Below are positions 42,801-51,167 of a stretch of 51,342 nucleotides of DNA, piece after piece (position 1 is the stretch's first letter; the number at the start of each line of letters is the position of its first letter). Both the position numbers and the translations under genes were made by a program. The notes below the pieces were generated by a model, which had not been told where the DNA came from, searched no databases, and worked only from the letters and a program-made list of their open reading frames with translations. Origin of the DNA: JBAZOY01 sp041648505 (GTDB lineage Bacteria; Desulfobacterota; Syntrophia; Syntrophales; CG2-30-49-12); the NCBI GenBank assembly GCA_041648505.1, contig JBAZOY010000010.1, forward strand, positions 1 through 51,342, given 5' to 3'.

Positions 42801-43162
42801 GACCTGTCGTCTTTGAGATAATTTTTGAGGTTTTCAAAACCCTCTCTCTTGATGAAGAAGGAAAGCAGTTTCATCACCTTCCATCTCATAATCTTGGGCT
42901 CAAAGCATAAATTATCCGAAAATTCAGGAATGACGGCGCTAAAGATTTCATTTACCATTGTCCTGGGGAAGGGGAATCTGTAATTTGTACATATACCATG
43001 ATGGTGGGCAAGTTCCAGGGAAAGCCACCGTTCCATTCCCTTGCTCTGAACCACAACCACTTCCTTTTCGAAAGGAGACGCAAGGGGTATTATGAGGAGG
43101 TCCGCCAGCTTTTTCGCCAGCGTCTCCAGACAGTTGCTGACAAAAAGGTTTAAACCCGGCAT
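39875..43162 (-). CDS. recC: Exodeoxyribonuclease V gamma subunit RecC
   Basis: The 1095 residues have the RecC layout: a helicase-like first half (VVVQSKGMERWLSLELA, ICTNYRFPFPRTMVNEIF) without active ATPase motifs, and a C-terminal nuclease-like half (AVDVLNLINFFRNPARFLLKKRLQL; LNLWIHHLLLNSLA; PETSWVYAWQLSK). RecC guides the separated strands in RecBCD and reads Chi. Length is a bit less than E. coli RecC (1122). Start at ATG 43162 with AAAGGAG; an upstream TTG is possible. RecB and RecD normally lie next to it, but neither is in this window on either side. Confidence 0.92.
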   Translation of the reverse strand: MPGLNLFVSNCLETLAKKLADLLIIPLASPFEKEVVVVQSKGMERWLSLELAHHHGICTNYRFPFPRTMVNEIFSAVIPEFSDNLCFEPKIMRWKVMKLLSFFIKREGFENLKNYLKDDRSNLKCFQLAERIAAVFDQYLIFRPEMIIAWEREDIGQTDELWQAELWRELTRLKKGTHPAALRESFLQNIRDPSATVTGLPARISVFGVSFLPYFHMEIFDEISRRIEVNLFLINPSLEFWGYIRSEKEIIRKLKKVKIQKGEGKFPLEELYLEKGNTLLASMGTMGRDFFTFILDLNAQEEDLFIDPGEKNLLTSIRSDILNLRDRGQNGCDKTTISPNDASIQIHSCHSPMREVEVLYDNLLAMFEEDKQLLPGDILVMAPDIEAYTPFIRAVFDTPGEGPSVSEPWRIPFNIADRSIRRESAVIDGFLKILDLSGSRFGVSQVLSILEMERVREKFGLSEKNMELIRHWTAELRIRWGVDGENRRQMGLPEFWENTWKAGLNRLLLGYAMPGKNENMFNGILPYDCIEGEETLILGKFLEYTHFLFSRVITLNHSRTLNEWSQTLTNILNSFFLTDEVRESEAQVLRGTIQNLADQQMLSGFDETVEIEVIKSYFRSHVEREGFGYGFMTGGLTFCTMLPMRSIPFKVIYLLGMNNEEYPRRSKTIGFDLMAIHPRAGDRSRRSDDRYLFLEAILSAREKLLISYIGQSIEDNSSIQPSVLVSELLDYIEHGFEFPGEKIYDHLITVHRLQAFNPEYFTGNDKLFSYSLENLRAARCCPKPSGERKELITKGLSEPSKEWKAVDVLNLINFFRNPARFLLKKRLQLSLEEEYRILEERESFDLKGIERYTLEQTLIEKGLSGRKIREEGLFSVARASGQLPPGKVGEYRYHKITEDVSEFVNRTQRYFTGDKFCPIDINLNISRFKLGGRISSIYADGLIHWRYGKLNAKDYLNLWIHHLLLNSLAPRQYPHRSVLLGKDGAWVYTPVEKHKEILECLMDIYWTGLSNPLKFFPETSWVYAWQLSKMGKKREDVIRSARKVWRGTDDNRGKPGEGEDPYYQICFGETSPLDSEFQEVAEEIFGTLFKYMEEL

Positions 43163-43317
43163 ATGTACTCCTTTTTTCGTTGGCAACAGGGAAAGATTCA
43201 GGAGCCAGAATCCGGAATAGATAAGTTTTTTAAGGGGTGCTGAAATATTTTCAAAACTCTAACATTCAAGTCTTGAATATGGTTAACGGGTTTCTTTTTC
43301 ATTTCAGTTCCTCTTTC

Positions 43318-44250
43318 CTAAGAAGTTTGTTTGATTTTGAGGCGATACGATTTTAGCCGCATAATGGGGTAGTATGACTGTTTAGCTTGTGCAAGACCGG
43401 CAATCCCCATATCGCTTTCTTTGTTAATATATTTGTATCCGGTAAAAAGTTGCCGGGCACATTCACGATCAAGGAACTGGTAAAGTCCTTTGATATGGGA
43501 AAAGGCTTTTTCAAAGATCAGGACGCCCATGTTGTCGGTTAGATGAATACGTATGCCAAAGGCGCTTATGATGCCGTCAATACGGACGAGAAGGCCTTCT
43601 ACTTCGAGGGCTTCTACGTTGTTTAGCATATTGATTGCCGCCTTTTTTTCACAGGCAAGATTTTCTTCTTCATCGTCGCTGTCACAGGAGTAATCTTCAC
43701 ACCATTTTTCGAGGAAATCGAGACAATCCCCGCTATTGGATGAAGAAATTTTTTCTATCTCTACCCTTCCGGTTTCAAGGTAGGCCGTTGTGAATTGGTG
43801 GATGAGATTTCTCTTTTTCGCATACCGTCGGCCTTTGAGTTGTGCAAGGTCTTTTGTAAGAAAAATGTAGTCTTCATATTCCGGCTGCTCGGTTACTTCA
43901 AAGTATGATTCGACCTTAGAACGGCCATGATATTCAATATAATCTTCCGGTATAAACCAGAATTGTTTAAATTCCAATTGACAGGCAAGGTTATTGAGAT
44001 CATGTGGTGAGAAATCCTTCCCGGGAGAAATGGGAAGAATAAGATGACGATTCTCGGGCCGTTTAATTGACTCTACGCCGACGAGGATATCTGTAGCATC
44101 CCTAATGACATAACAAGGACGATATATGTTGTTACTCCACACGATAACAGAAGGTAAAGAATAGGCTGAGAGTCTGTAAGTCTGTCCTTTAAAAAATCGA
44201 TTCAGTTTATTATAATCTGGGGGTTTTAGAGGTTTTAATTTTGGCATCAT
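43318..44250 (-). CDS. DUF2156 protein (phosphatidylglycerol lysyltransferase-like C-terminal domain)
   Basis: A two-GNAT-fold protein of the DUF2156 type, related to the soluble part of MprF: ILPISPGKDF, YFEVTEQPEYEDYIFLTKDL, KGRRYAKKRNLIHQF and LVRIDGIISAFGIRI. No membrane flippase is present, so it is not full-length MprF. It may transfer an amino acid or acyl group to an unknown acceptor. The gene starts four bases inside the GNAT gene (ATGATG overlap), showing coupling. 310 residues, normal. Confidence 0.85.
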   Translation of the reverse strand: MMPKLKPLKPPDYNKLNRFFKGQTYRLSAYSLPSVIVWSNNIYRPCYVIRDATDILVGVESIKRPENRHLILPISPGKDFSPHDLNNLACQLEFKQFWFIPEDYIEYHGRSKVESYFEVTEQPEYEDYIFLTKDLAQLKGRRYAKKRNLIHQFTTAYLETGRVEIEKISSSNSGDCLDFLEKWCEDYSCDSDDEEENLACEKKAAINMLNNVEALEVEGLLVRIDGIISAFGIRIHLTDNMGVLIFEKAFSHIKGLYQFLDRECARQLFTGYKYINKESDMGIAGLAQAKQSYYPIMRLKSYRLKIKQTS

Positions 44251-44660
44251 TTTTTAAAGAGCATGGGTGTTGCATCCGGCATCAGTTCAAATCCGATTCG
44301 GTGGTAAAAATCAGAAGATCCTTTCTCTGCAATTAGGCCTATCCACTGCAACCCATCTGCATGCAGCCGGGCAACTATTTTTTCCAGGATATTTGTTCCT
44401 ATTTCCTGACCTCTGTGAGAGTCATGAACGGTTACATCTTGAATATAGGCATCACTTGACCTATCACTGATAGCCCTGCCCATACCGATAATTTTGCCGT
44501 CTTCGACAGCGGCAAGAAAACAATGGCTGCCTGCGGTAATATGTGCAACGAGATCATAGTTGTCGGTGTCTTTCGACCACCATCCCTGCATGCGGTACAG
44601 AGCGATTATCTGCCTGATCTGATCGGAATTTGGTTTTACGATAAATGTATAAGTTATCAT
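44247..44660 (-). CDS. GNAT-family N-acetyltransferase
   Basis: The 137 residues have the acetyl-CoA pattern V-x-x-x-x-R-G-x-x-x-A/G: DVTVHDSHRGQEIGTNILEKIV, with strands before it (CFLAAVEDGKIIGMGRAI) and FYHRIGFELM at the end. Substrate unknown. It overlaps the start of the DUF2156 gene by four bases, so the two make an operon of two acyltransferase-fold proteins. About 30 bases from tRNA-Ala on the same strand. Confidence 0.88.
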   Translation of the reverse strand: MITYTFIVKPNSDQIRQIIALYRMQGWWSKDTDNYDLVAHITAGSHCFLAAVEDGKIIGMGRAISDRSSDAYIQDVTVHDSHRGQEIGTNILEKIVARLHADGLQWIGLIAEKGSSDFYHRIGFELMPDATPMLFKK

Positions 44661-44691
44661 TTACACAGATCAACGCTCTAAAAATTAAAAT

Positions 44692-44767
44692 TGGTGGAGA
44701 TGAGGGGGATCGAACCCCTGACCTCGGCATTGCGAACGCCGTGCTCTCCCAACTGAGCTACATCCCC
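44692..44767 (-). tRNA. tRNA-Ala (CGC)
   Basis: A 76-base cloverleaf with GGGGATG/CATCTCC acceptor, D-arm AGCTCAGTTGGGAGA, anticodon loop TTCGCAA with CGC, T-arm GGTTCGATCCC and encoded CCA. It precedes the GNAT gene on the same strand. Confidence 0.96.
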
Positions 44768-44906
44768 TGTTCTCTATTTTCAAATTCACAGACGGTTTTG
44801 AAAATATATTACTTGATACTTGCTGATCATAGATTAGCTGGTTGACATCTGTCAAGAAATTTAAGATTCGATAAAGAGTTGGAAAGGGGAAAAGGGGTTA
44901 TTATTC

Positions 44907-44934
44907 TTGACAACTCCTGCTTTTTTGTTATATT
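44907..44934 (+). promoter_or_regulatory. Sigma-70-type promoter of the pilT cluster
   Basis: TTGACA (44907-44912) and TATATT (44929-44934) with 16-base spacing, about 107 bases ahead of the first PilT gene. Good match to consensus. Confidence 0.65.
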
Positions 44935-45040
44935 CCTGCTACATCTGAAGGTAGATTTACGAAAATCATTCAAAAAGATTTACTGGTTTGCTTTAGAGAC
45001 GGGATAAAAATCCACCAAAAACCTGCGAAGGAGACCTACT

Positions 45041-46123
45041 ATGGCAAAGATTGATGCATTTTTCCAGTTGATGCATGAACAGGGTGCATCAGATCTCCAC
45101 CTTGTAGCCGGGCAACAGCCAGTTATCAGGATACTTGGCGATATGGAGCGGGTGAAGTTTGACGTACTGGACAATGACGGTTTAAAGGCTATGCTTTACG
45201 AAATCGCACCCGAACATAAGATCAAACAATTTGAAGAAACCGGAGATGTGGATTTTGCATATGAGATCCCTAATCTTGCCCGATACAGGGCCAACTTCTT
45301 CCAGCAAAAATTTGGTACGGCAGCTGTTTTCAGGGAAATCCCCAGCAAGATAGTTTCTGCCCAGGAGTTGGGCCTTCCTCCTGTTGTTTCCAAACTGGCC
45401 TCTCTTCCGAGAGGTCTCGTACTGGTAACAGGACCAACGGGGAGCGGAAAATCAACAACCCTTGCCGCTATCATTGATGAGGCGAACCGTACCCGCAAGG
45501 ACCACATCATTACCATTGAAGATCCTATCGAATTTGTTCACCAGAGCCAGAGCTGTATTGTAAACCACAGAGAAGTCGGAATACATACCAAGAGTTTTTC
45601 TGCAGCGCTTCGTGGCGCCCTGCGTGAGGATCCGGACATTATTCTGGTAGGCGAGCTGCGTGATCTTGAAACTATATCTCTGGCCGTTGAAGCAGCATCC
45701 ACGGGACACCTTGTCTTTGGTACTCTCCATACAACGAGTGCACCCAAGACTGTTGACCGTATCATTGAGGTTTTCCCTGCCGAGGAACAGATGCAGATCA
45801 GGTCTACTCTGGCTGATGGTATACGAGCAGTCCTTTCCCAGGTTCTCTTCAAGCGTATCGACAAGAGGGGGCGTTGTGCGGCTCTTGAGATTCTTATTGC
45901 CAACTCGGCGGTACGAAACCTGATCCGGGAGTCCAAGACCTTCCAGATTCCTTCCATGATTCAAACAGGCAAAAAATATGGGATGCAATTGCTGGATGAT
46001 GCAATCTCGGATCTTTATAACCGGGGCTGGATCAGTGGAGATGATGCATACTTGAAGTGTAACGACAAAACGAGGTTCAGGCAGTTTTTGAAATCACCGC
46101 CAACAGATTTTACCGAGGTATAA
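45041..46123 (+). CDS. pilT: Type IV pilus retraction ATPase PilT
   Basis: A 360-residue secretion ATPase with the PilT form of motifs: N-terminal ASDLHLVAG, Walker A GPTGSGKST (131-139), Asp box ITIEDPIEF, Walker B-like DIILVGELRD, His box TGHLVFGTLHTTSA and the AIRAVLSQ-type region DGIRAVLSQVLF. It retracts pili in twitching motility. A good AAGGAGAC site precedes the ATG. It is followed 65 bases later by a second PilT-type gene and a receiver-like gene on the same strand. Confidence 0.95.
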   Translation: MAKIDAFFQLMHEQGASDLHLVAGQQPVIRILGDMERVKFDVLDNDGLKAMLYEIAPEHKIKQFEETGDVDFAYEIPNLARYRANFFQQKFGTAAVFREIPSKIVSAQELGLPPVVSKLASLPRGLVLVTGPTGSGKSTTLAAIIDEANRTRKDHIITIEDPIEFVHQSQSCIVNHREVGIHTKSFSAALRGALREDPDIILVGELRDLETISLAVEAASTGHLVFGTLHTTSAPKTVDRIIEVFPAEEQMQIRSTLADGIRAVLSQVLFKRIDKRGRCAALEILIANSAVRNLIRESKTFQIPSMIQTGKKYGMQLLDDAISDLYNRGWISGDDAYLKCNDKTRFRQFLKSPPTDFTEV

Positions 46124-46188
46124 CGGTAGAATGGCAGAGCAATAATCTGTCCATTGTTAATGATATCAATGTGTAGGAGGAGAGCATT

Positions 46189-47364
46189 ATGAGAAAGCAG
46201 GAAATTGATTACATAATGACAAAAATGCTCGATGCGCACGGAAATGCTTCTGATTTGAATATTACGGTGGGTAAGCCTTTTCAGGTGGAAAGCTCTGGAC
46301 AATTAACTGCTGTGGAGGTCGATCCCTCATTTCAGAAGCTGACCCCTTTCCAAACGGAGATATTCGCCCTGAACCTGATAAATCAGGACCGCCGTCTTCT
46401 AGAGACACTCCTCACGCAGGGTTCATGCGATTCTTCTTACGAACTGTCCGGCAAGGCCCGTTTCAGGGTCAATATCTTTTCCCAGCGGGGGAATTATTCC
46501 GCTGTGCTCAGAAAACTAGAGACCAAAATCCCTACCTTTGATGAATTGAAGCTTCCCGATGCTTTTCATAATATCTCGAAGGAAAAAAACGGCATTATCT
46601 TAGTTACCGGCGCAACGGGCAGCGGTAAATCCACTTCGCTTGCCGCGGTATTAAACGAAATTAACGAACAGCAATCAGTCCATGTTGTTACTCTTGAGGA
46701 TCCGGTGGAATTTGCGCATCCTCACAAGCAGGCAACCTTCAACCAGCGTGAAATGGGAACCGATTTTGATACCTTTGCCAGTGGTCTCCGTGCCGCTCTA
46801 AGACAGGCGCCGAAGGTTATTCTCGTGGGAGAGATGCGGGACAGAGAAACCGTGGAAATTGGTCTTTCTGCCGCGGAAACAGGGCATCTTGTATTGAGCA
46901 CACTTCACACCGTAGATGCCGGTCAGACGATTAACAGGATACTGGGCATGTTTTCCACGGAGGAGGAAAATCAGATAAGGATTCGTCTGTCTGATACAGT
47001 GCGCTGGATTGTGTGCCAGAGACTTCTCCCCAAGGAAGGGGGTGGACGGGTAGCAGCCTTTGAAATCATGGGTACCAACCTGCGTGTCAAGGACACAATC
47101 CTGCACGGAGAATCAGAGGGAAAAACATTTTACGAGATCATCCAGGCAGGCAAGGCCTTTGGTATGATTACATTTGACGATTATATTATTGAATTGTACA
47201 GCAATGGTCTTGTCAGCGAAGACACTGCCAAGGCATATGCATCCAACAAGGGGATTGTCGGCCGGGGCATTGATTCTATAAAGAGCACCAGGGGAGAGGC
47301 CACAACCGATATCGATAAGCTTGAGGTTGATGGCGATTATGGCAAGCCGAAAATGAAATGGTAG
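46189..47364 (+). CDS. Second PilT/PilU-type ATPase
   Basis: A 391-residue paralogue: Walker A GATGSGKST (141-149), Asp box VTLEDPVEFAHP, GEMRDRETVEIGLSAAETGHLVLSTLHTVDA. The N-terminal domain (EIDYIMTKML, ASDLNITVGKP) is close to PilT, but the segment after the core is longer, with DKLEVDGDYGKPKMKW at the end, as in PilU-like or archaeal-type additional ATPases. PilU acts as an accessory retraction motor with PilT. Strong AGGAGG site before ATG 46189. Function as PilU is inferred. Confidence 0.88.
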   Translation: MRKQEIDYIMTKMLDAHGNASDLNITVGKPFQVESSGQLTAVEVDPSFQKLTPFQTEIFALNLINQDRRLLETLLTQGSCDSSYELSGKARFRVNIFSQRGNYSAVLRKLETKIPTFDELKLPDAFHNISKEKNGIILVTGATGSGKSTSLAAVLNEINEQQSVHVVTLEDPVEFAHPHKQATFNQREMGTDFDTFASGLRAALRQAPKVILVGEMRDRETVEIGLSAAETGHLVLSTLHTVDAGQTINRILGMFSTEEENQIRIRLSDTVRWIVCQRLLPKEGGGRVAAFEIMGTNLRVKDTILHGESEGKTFYEIIQAGKAFGMITFDDYIIELYSNGLVSEDTAKAYASNKGIVGRGIDSIKSTRGEATTDIDKLEVDGDYGKPKMKW

Positions 47365-47479
47365 GGGGATCAGGGAAAGAACCGTCGATTGTTGGTAGCT
47401 GGCCGATCTTACTATTGTTAATTTTTATGTCTGTACTATCCAGAGTTATTAAATCTTAATCAGCAGGAGAAGGAATATC

Positions 47480-47995
47480 ATGGAAGAGGAGAAGACTCTT
47501 TTAAGTGAGGTGGCGTCAGATACATACGATGCCTCGGACAGGCCATTTGATTTTCTCGAAGCAGGCGGTGAAACAGCCTTAATATGTGAAGCTGATCCAT
47601 CTATGAGGGAAAAGATCACCAATGCCCTGGAGAGCCTTGGCTACCAGATTACGGAACCTGCATCTACACGTGATGCCCTCAAAAGGATGCGTTTTCATGT
47701 CTATAACCTGGTTATATTGAATCAAACTTTTGATACGGAAGATTTGAACAACAATGATGTGCTCAATTACTTAAATACCCTTTCCATGAGTACCAGAAGG
47801 CAGATTTTTGTCGCCCTTGTTACTGATAGATTCCGGACTATGGATAATATGGCCGCCTTTAACATGAGTGTCAATCTTGTCATCAATTCAAACGACATCA
47901 ATGATATCGGCCCGATCATAGAGCGAGGCACTACTGATAATAAAGCTTTTTACCACGTATTCAGGGAGGTCCTCAGGGAAAAGGGACGTATCTGA
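47480..47995 (+). CDS. Degenerate receiver-like protein next to the PilT pair
   Basis: The 171 residues have a receiver fold: ETALICEADPSMREKITNAL (30-50) with acidic pair E37/D39, VYNLVILNQTF (75-85) and LVTDRFR. The phosphoacceptor aspartate is replaced by N81 and the conserved lysine by N136, while T115 remains. It is therefore a pseudo-receiver that should not be phosphorylated. A 30-residue N-terminal extension precedes it, and there is no output domain. It follows the PilT-type genes by about 115 bases, so it may control pilus retraction by protein contact. This is inferred from context. Confidence 0.7.
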   Translation: MEEEKTLLSEVASDTYDASDRPFDFLEAGGETALICEADPSMREKITNALESLGYQITEPASTRDALKRMRFHVYNLVILNQTFDTEDLNNNDVLNYLNTLSMSTRRQIFVALVTDRFRTMDNMAAFNMSVNLVINSNDINDIGPIIERGTTDNKAFYHVFREVLREKGRI

Positions 47996-48008
47996 TTTTT
48001 TATCCTGC

Positions 48009-48030
48009 TTTGTGAAAGTCGATTCACAAA
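48009..48030 (+). terminator. Hairpin after the receiver-like gene
   Basis: TTTGTGAA (48009-48016) and TTCACAAA (48023-48030) form a perfect eight-pair stem around AGTCGA. The following CGTTTCATTT is only weakly T-rich, so it may be a terminator or a stabilising end of the pilT operon transcript. Confidence 0.5.
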
Positions 48031-48273
48031 CGTTTCATTTGAAATGATTTGGCACTCCGGGTGTATCATTTAACTAATTGATTTTATACTATTTGACCCT
48101 TACACCTTGATTAAAGCACTAAGGATGACGGAAAGTAATAAATAAGGCTTGACTTGAAAGACCTATAGTTGTGTGCTGCCGTGATTCTGTCGCTTCTACA
48201 TCCGTAGTTAAAATATCCTTAAACTTAACAACCCTCGTCTTTCACATCCCTTTGTCGTTACAGGAGGTGTCGC

Positions 48274-48678
48274 ATGGGTACAGATGAAAACAAGAAGTTG
48301 GTAGTGAGTTTCCTGGAGAAGTGGTCATCTAACGATTTCGTGGGGGCGTTGGCGCTCATGGCCGATACAGGTTCTTGGTGGGTAGGCGGTAAGCCTGACA
48401 AGTTCGCACTGGCGGGAATCAGGAGTAAATCCGAGTTTGTGGAATTGCTTAATTCGGTTTTGAGCTTTTGCCCCGGAGGGCTTAAGCTTATCCCTAAAAG
48501 CCTCGTGGCTGAAAAAGATCGCGTCGTGGTTGAAGCAGAATCGTATGCTGAAACAACAAACGGTAAGACTTATCAGAACCAGTATCATTTCCTTTTTGAA
48601 GTTCGGGGCGGAAAGATTCATGCCGTGCGCGAATATCTTGATACAATGCATGCGAAAGAAGTGTTAGTGGACCGCTGA
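48274..48678 (+). CDS. NTF2/SnoaL-like protein
   Basis: The 134 residues form a cone-shaped alpha+beta fold of the SnoaL/NTF2 type: an N-terminal helix (NKKLVVSFLEKWSSNDFVGALALM), then DTGSWWVGG, VVEAESYAETTNGKTYQNQYHFLFEV and KIHAVREYLDTMHA. Members include isomerases, hydrolases and binding proteins, so no reaction can be named. A strong AGGAGG site sits nine bases before the ATG. Length is typical. Near 48797 a fragment of a similar N-terminus can be read. Confidence 0.8.
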   Translation: MGTDENKKLVVSFLEKWSSNDFVGALALMADTGSWWVGGKPDKFALAGIRSKSEFVELLNSVLSFCPGGLKLIPKSLVAEKDRVVVEAESYAETTNGKTYQNQYHFLFEVRGGKIHAVREYLDTMHAKEVLVDR

Positions 48679-49132
48679 CGGGAGACTGCTTTCCGCCTCT
48701 ACCTGCCGGTACTGAACCGCCGGGAAACTTGGCCAGGATGGGTCTGTAAGAGGGAGCTATGAGGCACTGCCCCAAGATTCACGAGAAGGTCGTAGCATGA
48801 TTAACAATGAAATCAAGCTAAGCCTCTTGGATAAGTGATCCAACGTCATTCCCTCCAAAGCGAAGTTCCGATGTATTTAAGTTTTCTGGACCAACAACTC
48901 CGAACTTACATTTATACCCTTTATTGAATTTACAGAAAATATGTTACACTATCCCCACTTACTATGAAGCTGCACAACTCTTTACTCCGGGTAACTATGT
49001 GGCGGAAGAAAGCGTTTTAAAGATTTCAATTGTACCATAAAGCTTTATATTAGGTATCTGGATGTGGAAGAGATTTAAACGTGTGAATTTGAAGATTGGC
49101 AACCGTACTGCCCGAAAAAAGAGAGAAGAAAA
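48679..49132. other. Region between the NTF2-like and radical SAM genes
   Basis: About 450 bases. It holds a short broken stretch resembling an NTF2-like N-terminus (48797-48838, ending in TGA where TGG would fit) and a 24-codon basic frame (49062-49136) that overlaps the radical SAM start. Neither is proven. No large precursor gene is present. Confidence 0.5.
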
Positions 49133-49136
49133 ATGA
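49062..49136 (+). CDS. Tiny basic open frame overlapping the radical SAM start (24 aa)
   Basis: From ATG 49062, preceded by an AGG seven bases away, the frame codes for 24 residues beginning MWKRFKRVNLKIGN and rich in Lys and Arg. Its stop TGA overlaps the ATG of the radical SAM gene (ATGA), the layout of translational coupling. It might be a leader peptide or a very small precursor, or only a coupling frame. Peptide precursors for this enzyme family are usually longer, so confidence is low. Confidence 0.3.
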   Translation: MWKRFKRVNLKIGNRTARKKREEK

Positions 49137-50962
49137 ACACTCATCGTGATATGCAAGAAGACGCAGTTAAGTCTGTTCCTGTTATTCTCGTAGTTCCGCC
49201 GTTTTTCCCGTGTCAGATGCCTTCAATCGCAACCGGCATTCTGAAAGCAAGTCTTTCACGGATTGATATTCTCTGTAAAGTGGTTTATGCCAATATACTA
49301 TTTGCAGAAGTGATCGGCCTCCAACGATATTTCACACTTGCAAACCATATTTTTCAGAACAGGACAAATCTGCAAGGTGAAAGATTATTCGCGGCAAGCG
49401 CCCATGGCATTACCGGCAAGCCAATGCTGGTGAGCGATATACCTCCTTACATGAAGGAATTTTATGATTTTATCGGCGGAGCAAAGGAACCCCCGTCGCA
49501 GTCTGAGCATTCAAGGCTTGAGGCTGAGTGCGCAGGGTTCATTAAAAGAGCGGCTTCGGAAATCTCATTTCTCAAGCCGAAGATTATCGGATTTTCGTGC
49601 AGTATGCAGCAGATCAATTCCTCTATTTCACTGGCGCAGGAGATTAAAAAAAACCTCCCCGATGTTATTTGTGTAATAGGAGGCAAGAACTGTGATGGAG
49701 AAATGGGCGAAGAAATTGCAGCATCTATAAAAATATTCGATTTTGTTTTTCAAGGCGAAGCCGATTTCACATTTTCATTATTTTGCAGAAGTTATCTTAA
49801 GGACAATGTCTTACCAGATGAAAAACTCATTAAATGTGAAACGCCTCTTGATCTCGACCAAATCCCTTCGCCGGATTATGCTGACTATATGGAACAATTT
49901 CTTCATGAAATGAGAGAATACTCCAGCATTACCTTTGAAAGTTCCCGTGGGTGCTGGTGGGGACAGCTCAATCGCTGCAAATTTTGCGCCGATACCGGCG
50001 CATCTATCAAATATCGCTCAAAAAGCCCTACCAAGGTGGTCGAGGAATTGTGCGACTTTCAAGAAAAATATCCAGAGTTTAATAATTTTCTTGCAACGGA
50101 TTCTATTTTTCCGCAAATTTATTTCAAAGACTTTTTCAACAAACTTTCAGAAAGCGGTTTTTCCGGCAATATTGCCTATGAGGTAAAGGCGAACCTGACC
50201 TTCGACCAATTATCGGTCATGAAAAAGGCGCGGATATCCCTGATAGATCCGGGGATGGAATCTTTGTCAACGCGCCTTCTGCAGCTGATGAGTAAAGGTT
50301 GTACCGCCGCATCAAACATCCGTATGTTGAGAGATTGCAGGGAGCTCAACATTAGCCCATTCTGGCACCTGCTTGTTTGTATCCCCGGTGACAGGGTTTC
50401 TGATTATGAAGAGCAGATAAGGCTAATACCACTCATACATCACCTCCATCCACCAGTGATGAGCCCGATTATCATACAACGCTTTAGTCCATATTTTGAG
50501 GATCCCGGGACCTATGGAGTGACGGATATCAGGCCAGTCGCAGGATATAAACATGCCTTTCCGGGATCTGTTGACATAACACGCCTCGGATATTACTTTG
50601 AAGCCCGGTTTCCGTCTGAAGTCAGGGAAGAGCCTGATATCATAAATTTATTAGCAAAGGAATTGATTAAATGGTTTAAGTGCTGGCAAGGAGGTAACGA
50701 TCCCGGACTCTGGATCAAACGCACCGGCGACAACCAATGGAGCATTACGGATACACGTGAATGCTTATCGGAACGTGTCACAACACTTAATTCAAGAGAA
50801 TATTCCTTTCTGCGTAAATACCGAATACCGCAATATCAAGATGGGGAGAAAGATAAAAATTTAATTGAAAGCTTTATAAAATTGGGTTTCCTGATCGAAG
50901 TCGATGAAATGCTGCTATCCGTTTTGTGTGATCTGGATGTGCGTAAACAATATGATTATTGA
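49133..50962 (+). CDS. B12-binding radical SAM protein, ribosomal-peptide maturation type (rSAM ocin type 1)
   Basis: The N-terminal 220 residues look like a cobalamin-binding Rossmann domain (VILVVPPFFPCQMPSIATGIL; PKIIGFSCSMQQINSSI; CVIGGKNC; FVFQGEADFTF). The radical SAM core begins with SRGCWWGQLNRCKFC (C274, C282, C285; spacing CxxxxxxxCxxC), a wide motif typical of peptide-maturation enzymes of this type (the form RGCWWGxxxxCxFC). IPSPDYADY lies just before it. These enzymes modify ribosomally made precursors; no clear precursor is beside this one. The upstream 24-residue frame overlaps the start, and an 11-bp hairpin follows the stop. Ribosome site GAGAG. Family likely; substrate unknown. 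Confidence 0.85.
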   Translation: MNTHRDMQEDAVKSVPVILVVPPFFPCQMPSIATGILKASLSRIDILCKVVYANILFAEVIGLQRYFTLANHIFQNRTNLQGERLFAASAHGITGKPMLVSDIPPYMKEFYDFIGGAKEPPSQSEHSRLEAECAGFIKRAASEISFLKPKIIGFSCSMQQINSSISLAQEIKKNLPDVICVIGGKNCDGEMGEEIAASIKIFDFVFQGEADFTFSLFCRSYLKDNVLPDEKLIKCETPLDLDQIPSPDYADYMEQFLHEMREYSSITFESSRGCWWGQLNRCKFCADTGASIKYRSKSPTKVVEELCDFQEKYPEFNNFLATDSIFPQIYFKDFFNKLSESGFSGNIAYEVKANLTFDQLSVMKKARISLIDPGMESLSTRLLQLMSKGCTAASNIRMLRDCRELNISPFWHLLVCIPGDRVSDYEEQIRLIPLIHHLHPPVMSPIIIQRFSPYFEDPGTYGVTDIRPVAGYKHAFPGSVDITRLGYYFEARFPSEVREEPDIINLLAKELIKWFKCWQGGNDPGLWIKRTGDNQWSITDTRECLSERVTTLNSREYSFLRKYRIPQYQDGEKDKNLIESFIKLGFLIEVDEMLLSVLCDLDVRKQYDY

Positions 50963-50970
50963 TCTCGACT

Positions 50971-51018
50971 ACAGCCTGATTGCCGTAAACCGCATCTATA
51001 AATCAGGCTGTGCTTTTT
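50971..51018 (+). terminator. Strong intrinsic terminator after the radical SAM gene
   Basis: ACAGCCTGATT (50971-50981) pairs with AATCAGGCTGT (51001-51011), eleven pairs around a 19-base loop, followed by GCTTTTTC. It ends the transcript eight bases after the radical SAM stop codon, which argues for a single-gene or two-frame unit. Confidence 0.85.
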
Positions 51019-51167
51019 CAAGCGGATTTTCCACATCCGGCTCTTAATCCAGGTTAATATGTCAGTGATATGCGGTATAAATACAACCATATCCTCCTTT
51101 TACTATTCTGGGTTTGGGCAAAAGATATCATTTGATTTCATCATGAAACTCTTCCCGGTTTTAACCA

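Noticed and set aside
44645..44845. 66-codon plus-strand frame
   Set aside because: Antisense of tRNA-Ala; spurious.
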